19,809 bases of DNA. Origin: DUUI01 sp964627845 (lineage in GTDB: Bacteria; Bacillota_I; Bacilli_A; Erysipelotrichales; Erysipelotrichaceae). Positions 14,243 to 19,809 of the stretch are shown one piece after another. Under the pieces are notes generated by a model that saw nothing but the letters and a program-made list of their open reading frames with translations, did not search any database and was not told the DNA's origin. The DNA lies in NCBI GenBank assembly GCA_964627845.1, contig CAZVKL010000018.1:1-19809 (forward strand). Direction: 5' to 3'. A program made the translations under genes and the position numbers. Position 1 is the stretch's first letter. Every line of letters starts with the position of its first letter.

Positions 14243-15782
14243 ATGAGCATACCTTTAAAGCAATATGAGTGGTTAGTAAATCGTTGGCATTATTAAAGTC
14301 TAGATTTAGTAGTTCAGATAATCGCTCAATTCGATAACGCACCGTTTTAGGGTGAATATAAAGAATTTCACCTGTCTTAACGAAGTTTTGATTTTGATCT
14401 AAGAATGTTTCAAGAGTTTGAGCTAATTCAGGTTTTTGTTTAATTAAATCCAAAATTTGAGACGGAACATATTGAAGAAGCTCATCAATGGATTGAACGT
14501 CTAAAAAGAATTTGAAAAAGCCTAATTTAGAATATTCAATGATGGTTGAATCATGATAGACAATGCCCATAAAATGACTCATTTTTTCAATGGTCTTAGT
14601 ATGGCTGTAAAAGTCTGATTGATATTTATCGCTAATGGCAATATGATAAATACAACTATCTTCTAACAAATCATTAAAATCGATTTCACTAATTTGTTTG
14701 TTTTGATCGAGATTAAAAATAAACAGAATGTCTTCATTCTTTTGAAGAAAAGCGACATGTGGCCAAATGGATCTGGCATAGGCCACCAACTTTTCCATTT
14801 CTTCACTATTATGACAGTCACTTCTCTTAATGGAGATGAGTACTTGTTGATAATCATTAAACTGATTAATGTTTAAATGTTCTAAGATACGGTTGGTTTC
14901 TGAAATGCCAATATTGGGATTAAACAGGAGTTCCAACATTTGGTTGTTACGATGAACAAATTGATCTTTCTTTAAAGAATAGTCTGTTAGTAAATAGTTT
15001 TGTAAGTATTCAACCGCGTTCTCAATAAACATGTATTCAATTTGAGTAATATCTAAAGGGGACTTAAAGATTGAAAGTAAATACGGTTTGTTATCAATAT
15101 TTGGAATATACACCGATAAGATTTCCTGAGAGGTGCGATTAGTATAAGTTAAACTTCGTTTTAAATAGTCTCTAGCCACAAATTTAGAACGCTCAATTAA
15201 TTGAGTTAAGTCTTCTTTATAATTGAGTTTATGAGGGAGGGTAGAAACCACAAATTCATCGCCTAATAACTCAAGTTGTAAATCACTATGTAAAATGGAT
15301 TTGAACTGATTGAGGGTTTCTAATAATGTGTAATCTTTTAAAGATAATTCACTTAACATCCGTCGATAATCATAATAAGCATTTAAGATAGCTGTGTTTT
15401 GGTTAATAATCGGTTGTAACACAGCTAACACGATTTTTTCATACTTTACACTTGGATCAATTAAAATTAAAGGAATCGCATATTTATTACTTAAATTAAT
15501 AAGATTTTTCGGAACCTCATCAATAAGACGTTGTGGTTTGATAATTAAACCACTAGAACCAATCTCTTTCATCTTAATAAAAAAAGCTTCTAATCCTTCT
15601 TGATCTAAATCAGCCAACGCAAAATAACTGGATAAAATTAATTGATTGGGAGCCCCCCAATGTTCTATGTCACTGGCTTCTAAAATCATGACTGAATTAA
15701 TCTCATTATTGAGTGCGCTTTGGCCAGCCAGTATTTGAGATTCTTTAAAGGAATCATCTTTTAGGATATCAATTAACAACAT
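14223..15782 (-). CDS. PucR-family transcriptional regulator
   Basis: Product of 519 aa. The N-terminal PucR sensor domain (about 1-125) includes MLLIDILKDDSFKESQILAGQ, MILEASDIEHWGAPNQLILSS and SSGLIIKPQRLIDEVPKNLINLSNKYAIPLILID. A central GGDEF-like CdaR region (about 270-400) follows. The C-terminal helix-turn-helix (about 460-515) reads TLETFLDQNQNFVKTGEILYIHPKTVRYRIERLSELL. B. subtilis PucR activates purine and ureide catabolism with allantoin-type effectors, so this gene's job is probably to switch on the flanking carbamoyl-compound genes. It is divergent from the fdrA-ylbE gene, with 115 bases between. AAAGGA lies 13 bases before the ATG, a rather long spacing. Confidence 0.93.
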   Translation of the reverse strand: MLLIDILKDDSFKESQILAGQSALNNEINSVMILEASDIEHWGAPNQLILSSYFALADLDQEGLEAFFIKMKEIGSSGLIIKPQRLIDEVPKNLINLSNKYAIPLILIDPSVKYEKIVLAVLQPIINQNTAILNAYYDYRRMLSELSLKDYTLLETLNQFKSILHSDLQLELLGDEFVVSTLPHKLNYKEDLTQLIERSKFVARDYLKRSLTYTNRTSQEILSVYIPNIDNKPYLLSIFKSPLDITQIEYMFIENAVEYLQNYLLTDYSLKKDQFVHRNNQMLELLFNPNIGISETNRILEHLNINQFNDYQQVLISIKRSDCHNSEEMEKLVAYARSIWPHVAFLQKNEDILFIFNLDQNKQISEIDFNDLLEDSCIYHIAISDKYQSDFYSHTKTIEKMSHFMGIVYHDSTIIEYSKLGFFKFFLDVQSIDELLQYVPSQILDLIKQKPELAQTLETFLDQNQNFVKTGEILYIHPKTVRYRIERLSELLNLDFNNANDLLTTHIALKVCSYAKLHN

Positions 15783-15824
15783 TTTACTTTCTTTGTCCTT
15801 TCTGGATATAAAAGGTCATAAATC

Positions 15825-15846
15825 TTAGACTTTTTACTAATGTAAG
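15825..15846. promoter_or_regulatory. Candidate PucR operator, copy 2
   Basis: TTAGAC (15825-15830), 8 bases, AATGTAAG (15839-15846): the same two blocks with the same spacing as at 11078-11099. The surrounding TTAC-TAAT-GTAA (15835-15845) is itself a short dyad. It lies between the divergent regulator and fdrA-ylbE genes, just upstream of the likely -35 box. Confidence 0.45.
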
Positions 15847-15856
15847 GGAAAACAAT

Positions 15857-15884
15857 TTGACTTAAAATGATTATAGCAGATAAA
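15857..15884 (+). promoter_or_regulatory. Tentative promoter of fdrA-ylbE
   Basis: TTGACT (15857-15862), a 16-base spacer, GATAAA (15879-15884). The -35 is good, the -10 poor (4 of 6). It would start transcription very close to the AGGAGG ribosome binding site at 15888-15893. A poor -10 is what an activator-dependent promoter would show, but the placement is uncertain. Confidence 0.35.
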
Positions 15885-15897
15885 AATAGGAGGGACT

Positions 15898-18897
15898 ATG
15901 CTTTATACAATTATTCAACAAAATAGTTATCAGGATTCAATTAACTTAATGTTATTGAGTTCCCACATCTCAGCTCTTGATTCTGTTAAAACAAGTCAAA
16001 TTATGATGGGAACAGATGCTAACAAAGATATTTTAAATGCTGCCAATCTTTTAGATGAAACTGGAAAATCAGCAACCCCAAATGACATGATTATCGCTTT
16101 TGTCTCAGAAGATGAAAGTGCCAAAGAATTAGTATTAGAGGAAGTTAAACAATTTTTAGATGATTTATCCGTTAAAAAAGAAGGGAAACAACTTAAAGAA
16201 GCCAGTTCATTAAATGAAGCCTTAGAACAATTACCAGAGGCAAATGTAGCGCTTTTCTCAATTCCAGGAGAATATGGGGCACCAGAAATGGAAAAAGCAT
16301 TGAATGCGGGACTTCATGTATTCTCATTTACAGACAATATTTCCATTGAAGATGAACAGAAACTAAAAGCATTAGCACAAGATAAAGGTTTATTAATGAT
16401 GGGACCTGACTGTGGAACAGGAATGATCTCTAATGTTCCATTAGCCTTTACCAATGTTGTTAAACCTGGAAATATTAGTATTGTGGGAGCTTCAGGAACA
16501 GGAATCCAAGAAGTTATGTCTGTTTTAGATTTAAACGGTGCAGGTCTGGTTCATGCTATTGGAACCGGCGGACGTGATCTAAAAGATGATATCGGTGGTG
16601 TTACTGTTAAACAGGCTATTGCAGCACTAGAACATCATGATTCAACCGATGTGATTATTGTCATTTCTAAACCTCCAGGAGCTCAAGTTCGTGATGAAAT
16701 TGTTGACTTATTACAACAATCCTCGAAGAAGGTTGTCGCTATCTTTATTGGTGAAAAACCAGAACATCATTTAGGCGATGTTTATTTAGCGCACACATTA
16801 GAAGAAGCTGCTTTAATAGCTGTTGATTTAGCTAATAATCAAGAAGTGAAAAAGAACTATACTCAACCGTTAAACCTTCATGAAGGGGCTCAAGTCAGAA
16901 ATGATAAAGTCGTTAAAGGTCTTTATTCAGGTGGAACATTAGCTGGAGAAGCTGGTATGCTTGTTTCTGAAGCCTTTAATTTATCAGGTCTACAATCAAA
17001 AGATGGTGTCATGATTTCTGAAAACGGACATATCGTGATTGACTTAGGTGATGATAAATATACCCAAGGTCGTCCACATCCAATGATTGATCCTGAAGTT
17101 CGTATTAAAATGATTGAAGAAGTCGCTCAAGATCCACAAACAGGTGTTATCTTATTTGATGTTGTGATTGGTTATGGGTCACATCCAGATATGGCAGGGG
17201 CTTTAGCACCCGCTTTAAAACAAGCCAAAGAAACCAATCCTGAATTAGAATTTGTGGCTTCAGTGGTTGGGACAAAACTTGATCCACAAAATTATGACCA
17301 TCAAGTTCAAACTTTAGAATCAATAGGGGTCCATGTCTTTGATTCAAATGCTCAGGCTGTACGTTATTCTCTACAACTTTTAGGTCATGACTTAGTTGAA
17401 AATGATAAAGAGGTGGTTGATTATACATCAACTGGAACTGTACAATTCCCTGAAGTATCAGAACAAATTTTAGATTTAATTAATACCAAACCACGTGTTA
17501 TTAATATTGGGGTTGAGAGCTTTAATGATTCCATTACTGAAAATGGAGCGACCTCTGTTCAATATGCTTGGAAACCAAGAGCAGGTGGTAATAAACGCAT
17601 GATCAAACTACTTAATGCGTTAGAAAAATACGAAGAAGAAATTAACCAAGAAAACCAAGCAGTGGTTGATAAATTTAAAGAAGCACAACCATTCTTAGTG
17701 GATGTTAAAGCAGCCAAAGAATTAATCCCTGAATTAAACACTGATCAAAAGACTATTTTACATGCAGGTCCACCAATTGAATATCATGAAATGACTGGTC
17801 CGATGCAAGGATCTTGTATTGGCGCAATCCTTTTTGAAGGATGGGCACAAGATGAACAAGAAGCTAAAACTCTTTTAGAGAGTGGTGAGGTTCGATTCAT
17901 CCCATGTCATCATGTTGGTGCAGTAGGACCAATGGGTGGAATTACCACTTCTAATTTCCCAATGTTAGTGGTCGAAAATAAACTAACACAAAAACAATCC
18001 TATTGTATTATGAATGAGGGGATTGGTAAGGTACTTCGTTTTGGAGCCTATGATCAAGAAGTAGTCAATCGTCTGGCTTGGATGAAGGATGTTTTAGGTC
18101 CAACCTTATCAAAAGCGCTTCAAACATTAGAAGAGGGACTAAACTTAAATGTCATTATCGCTCGTGCCATCACAATGGGGGATGAATTCCACCAACGTAA
18201 TATTGCGGCATCGTTAATCTTCTTAAAAGAGGTTGCGCCATTGATCGTTAATCTTGATATTGACCAAGAGTCAAAACACGATGTGATTGAATTCTTAGCT
18301 CAAACTGACCAGTTTTTCTTAAATATTATGATGGCAACAGGGAAATCCTTAGCTGACTATGCTCGTGATAATTCTAAGGGAACCATTGTTACAACCATGA
18401 CACGTAATGGGAAAGATTTTGGAATTCGAATCGCAGAAACAGAGGACCAGTGGTTTACTGCCCCAGTCAATACACCAAAAGGATTATACTTCACAGGCTT
18501 CTCAGAAGAAGATGGAAACAAAGACATTGGAGACTCAGCCATCACTGAAACAGTTGGAGTCGGTGGCATGTCAATGATCGCCGCCCCAGGAGTGACTCGC
18601 TTTGTTGGTGCAGGAGGATTTGAAGATGCGCTCGAAACATCCAATGAAATGCAGAAAATCTGTATCAGTAATAATCCAAACTGGACCATACCAACTTGGG
18701 ACTTCAAGGGTGCGCCATTAGGAATCGATATCCGAAAAGTCGTAGAAACAGGCATTACCCCATTAATCAACACAGGAATTGCCCATAAAGTAGCAGGAAA
18801 AGGACAAGTAGGGGCTGGGACCGTTCGTGCACCACTCGCTTGTTTTGAAAAGGCATTAGAAGCATATGCGAAATCAAAAGGAATTAATATCGACTAA
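15898..18897 (+). CDS. FdrA-YlbE (AllF-AllG) fusion, predicted oxamic transcarbamylase subunit
   Basis: Product of 999 aa, start after AGGAGG. Residues 1-578 or so match E. coli FdrA along its length: QDSINLMLLSSH near the N-terminus, MMGPDCGT, the nucleotide/CoA-ligase-like loop GASGTGIQE (197-205), GLYSGGTLAGEA, DLGDDKYTQGRPHPMIDP and the C-terminal AWKPRAGGNKRM (about 557-568). From about 580 to the end it matches YlbE (DUF1116): HAGPPIEYHEMTGPMQGS, IPCHHVGAVGPMGGI, TMGDEFHQRN (759-768), DSAITETVGVGGM and VETGITPLINTGIAHK. In E. coli these are separate proteins that together with YlbF are reported to convert oxalurate + Pi to oxamate + carbamoyl phosphate. The junction has almost no added linker. 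Followed by the YlbF homologue with a 32-base overlap. Confidence 0.93.
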   Translation: MLYTIIQQNSYQDSINLMLLSSHISALDSVKTSQIMMGTDANKDILNAANLLDETGKSATPNDMIIAFVSEDESAKELVLEEVKQFLDDLSVKKEGKQLKEASSLNEALEQLPEANVALFSIPGEYGAPEMEKALNAGLHVFSFTDNISIEDEQKLKALAQDKGLLMMGPDCGTGMISNVPLAFTNVVKPGNISIVGASGTGIQEVMSVLDLNGAGLVHAIGTGGRDLKDDIGGVTVKQAIAALEHHDSTDVIIVISKPPGAQVRDEIVDLLQQSSKKVVAIFIGEKPEHHLGDVYLAHTLEEAALIAVDLANNQEVKKNYTQPLNLHEGAQVRNDKVVKGLYSGGTLAGEAGMLVSEAFNLSGLQSKDGVMISENGHIVIDLGDDKYTQGRPHPMIDPEVRIKMIEEVAQDPQTGVILFDVVIGYGSHPDMAGALAPALKQAKETNPELEFVASVVGTKLDPQNYDHQVQTLESIGVHVFDSNAQAVRYSLQLLGHDLVENDKEVVDYTSTGTVQFPEVSEQILDLINTKPRVINIGVESFNDSITENGATSVQYAWKPRAGGNKRMIKLLNALEKYEEEINQENQAVVDKFKEAQPFLVDVKAAKELIPELNTDQKTILHAGPPIEYHEMTGPMQGSCIGAILFEGWAQDEQEAKTLLESGEVRFIPCHHVGAVGPMGGITTSNFPMLVVENKLTQKQSYCIMNEGIGKVLRFGAYDQEVVNRLAWMKDVLGPTLSKALQTLEEGLNLNVIIARAITMGDEFHQRNIAASLIFLKEVAPLIVNLDIDQESKHDVIEFLAQTDQFFLNIMMATGKSLADYARDNSKGTIVTTMTRNGKDFGIRIAETEDQWFTAPVNTPKGLYFTGFSEEDGNKDIGDSAITETVGVGGMSMIAAPGVTRFVGAGGFEDALETSNEMQKICISNNPNWTIPTWDFKGAPLGIDIRKVVETGITPLINTGIAHKVAGKGQVGAGTVRAPLACFEKALEAYAKSKGINID

Positions 18898-19651
18898 TTC
18901 ATTTGGTAGCAAGTGGATTAACAATAGAATAAAAGGGAGTGAGCAGTTAACTGTTCACTCCATTTTTGCTAGCAGTCTTAATTTGATCAATCAAGATTTA
19001 GAACTAATAACTATTCAAAACAATCAAGATTTATTAAGCGGTTTTGGTCTTACAGTTGATCAAGCTCTTTTAGATCAATTGATTGAATCTAGTATTGTTA
19101 ATGATGTGGTATTGCTTGATAAGTCAATATTTAGATTTAACAATCTAACTTTAAAGATTCATTTAAACAAGACCTATCAATCAAAACCCCAAACACAATT
19201 AGACCAAAACTCAGTCTTAGTGCAGAGTTTATTATCTGTCAATCTAGATAAGACAGGCTTTGTTGAACCGTATTTTGATATGAATAAACTCATGAGTTTA
19301 AATGATTTTGAATCATTATTAAATTATTGTATCGGAAGAGGCATAGGATTAACGCCCTCAGGCGATGACTTTATAATGGGTTATCTAATGATTAAATATT
19401 TATTGGATGATTATCAAAAAGAGTTTGAATTATTAAAGGCATCAATACTAAATACCAATCAGATTTCACTCATGATGATCAATCAATTATTAAATGAAAA
19501 CTGGGCATGGATCTATATTCAGTTACTTGAAAATCAATATAATAAACAAAAAGTCGATCAGTTGATTCAAACACTCAAACATTATGGACATACTTCTGGT
19601 CAAGATACCTTATTGGGTATGAAAATGGCATTACAAAAAAGTTGGGATTAA
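18866..19651 (+). CDS. allH: YlbF/AllH homologue (DUF2877), predicted third transcarbamylase component
   Basis: Product of 261 aa. Family signatures: GRGIGLTPSGDDFIMG (GLTPSGDD at 161-168), corresponding to GPGLTPSHDD in E. coli YlbF, and GHTSGQDTLLG (241-251), corresponding to GHTSGADTLLG. The N-terminal half is a divergent region with family-like spacing. The ATG at 18866 lies inside the end of the fdrA-ylbE gene (32-base overlap) and has no strong Shine-Dalgarno sequence. Since the N-terminus TNSFGSKWINNRIKG aligns with the family and no better start follows, coupled translation from 18866 is the best reading. YlbF is needed with FdrA and YlbE for oxamic transcarbamylase in E. coli, as I recall it. 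Codon use is AT-rich like its neighbours. Confidence 0.9.
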   Translation: MRNQKELISTNSFGSKWINNRIKGSEQLTVHSIFASSLNLINQDLELITIQNNQDLLSGFGLTVDQALLDQLIESSIVNDVVLLDKSIFRFNNLTLKIHLNKTYQSKPQTQLDQNSVLVQSLLSVNLDKTGFVEPYFDMNKLMSLNDFESLLNYCIGRGIGLTPSGDDFIMGYLMIKYLLDDYQKEFELLKASILNTNQISLMMINQLLNENWAWIYIQLLENQYNKQKVDQLIQTLKHYGHTSGQDTLLGMKMALQKSWD

Positions 19652-19661
19652 CCAACTTTTT
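19636..19661. terminator. Shared bidirectional terminator between allH and etfA
   Basis: A 10-bp perfect stem AAAAAGTTGG (19636-19645) / CCAACTTTTT (19652-19661). The 6-base loop contains the allH stop codon (19649-19651), and the etfA stop codon (19660-19662) lies at the other foot. It serves both converging genes. Confidence 0.85.
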
Positions 19662-19809
19662 ATTTGAGCATCTTTTCTAATTCAGTTTTAAGAAGGGGCA
19701 AGATTAATTTTGCGTCCCCAATATAGCCAACATCCGCAATCTCAAAGATCTTAGCATGGGGATCATTATTAATCGCAATAATTAAGTCTGAATTTTCCAT
19801 ACCAGCCGT
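19660..19809 (-). CDS. etfA: Electron transfer flavoprotein alpha subunit, C-terminal end (partial)
   Basis: The minus strand is open from the window edge to a TAA at 19660-19662, giving 49 residues that start TAGMENSDLIIAINNDPHAK and continue IFEIADVGYIGDAKLILPLL. This matches the FAD-binding C-terminal domain of EtfA/FixB, where a segment like GMxxSxxIIAINxDPxAPIFxxADYGIVGD contacts the flavin. EtfA with EtfB carries electrons from acyl-CoA or other dehydrogenases. The start and any etfB partner lie outside the window. Its relation to the carbamoyl locus is unclear; it converges on allH and ends in the shared terminator, so it probably belongs to a separate unit. Confidence 0.88.
   Translation of the reverse strand, partial: TAGMENSDLIIAINNDPHAKIFEIADVGYIGDAKLILPLLKTELEKMLK

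Noticed and set aside
18357..18773. Antisense frame of about 138 codons inside the YlbE-like region
   Set aside because: The plus strand here is strongly conserved DUF1116 sequence; the antisense frame has no recognisable features.
1..19809. CRISPR arrays, tRNA/rRNA genes, insertion sequences, prophage genes
   Set aside because: No regularly spaced repeats, transposase or integrase reading frames, or tRNA cloverleaf sequence (other than the T-box leader) were found on reading both strands.

Overview
The window comes from an AT-rich Bacillota genome. SepF, DivIVA, long-form HPF, an isoleucine T-box leader and a YtrA-type GntR/ABC operon are all typical of that phylum. TGG encodes Trp and TGA serves as a stop (for example at the ends of the TVP38-like and TrmH genes), so this is not a UGA-Trp mollicute. 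An erysipelotrichial-type Firmicute is a guess, not a call. The sequence contains one 100-N scaffold gap (6688-6787), which falls inside ileS.

Left part (1-9062), mostly housekeeping genes on the + strand: the C-terminal third of pyruvate phosphate dikinase; an unrecognised 54-residue gene with its own promoter and terminator; a tightly coupled operon of YtrA-type GntR regulator, ABC ATPase, membrane permease and TVP38/DedA-like protein; a zinc-dependent phospholipase C-family protein followed by hpf; sepF-divIVA; then a T-box(Ile) leader, ileS and a TrmH/YsgA-type RNA methyltransferase.

Right part (9085-19651), an accessory catabolic locus of three divergent or convergent blocks: (i) AEC transporter plus carbamate kinase, minus strand; (ii) Nramp-superfamily transporter plus amidase-signature enzyme, plus strand; (iii) PucR-family regulator plus alpha/beta hydrolase, minus strand, divergent from a 999-residue FdrA-YlbE fusion plus YlbF (DUF2877), plus strand. 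In E. coli the separate FdrA, YlbE and YlbF proteins (AllF, AllG, AllH) are reported to make up oxamic transcarbamylase, and the neighbouring carbamate kinase (YbcF/AllK) turns carbamoyl phosphate into ATP. Here the first two are one polypeptide. No allantoinase, allantoate amidohydrolase or ureidoglycolate dehydrogenase is present in the window. The locus therefore looks like a self-contained 'carbamoyl compound in, ATP + NH3 + CO2 out' module with dedicated transporters and hydrolases, whose real substrate is open. The two divergent intergenic regions share a gapped motif, TTAGAC-N8-AATGTAAG, that could be the PucR operator tying the blocks together.

The window ends in the C-terminus of an electron-transfer flavoprotein alpha subunit (minus strand), convergent with allH across a shared hairpin terminator. 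No rRNA, tRNA, CRISPR array, insertion sequence or phage gene was seen. No gene-free stretch exceeds about 215 bases.
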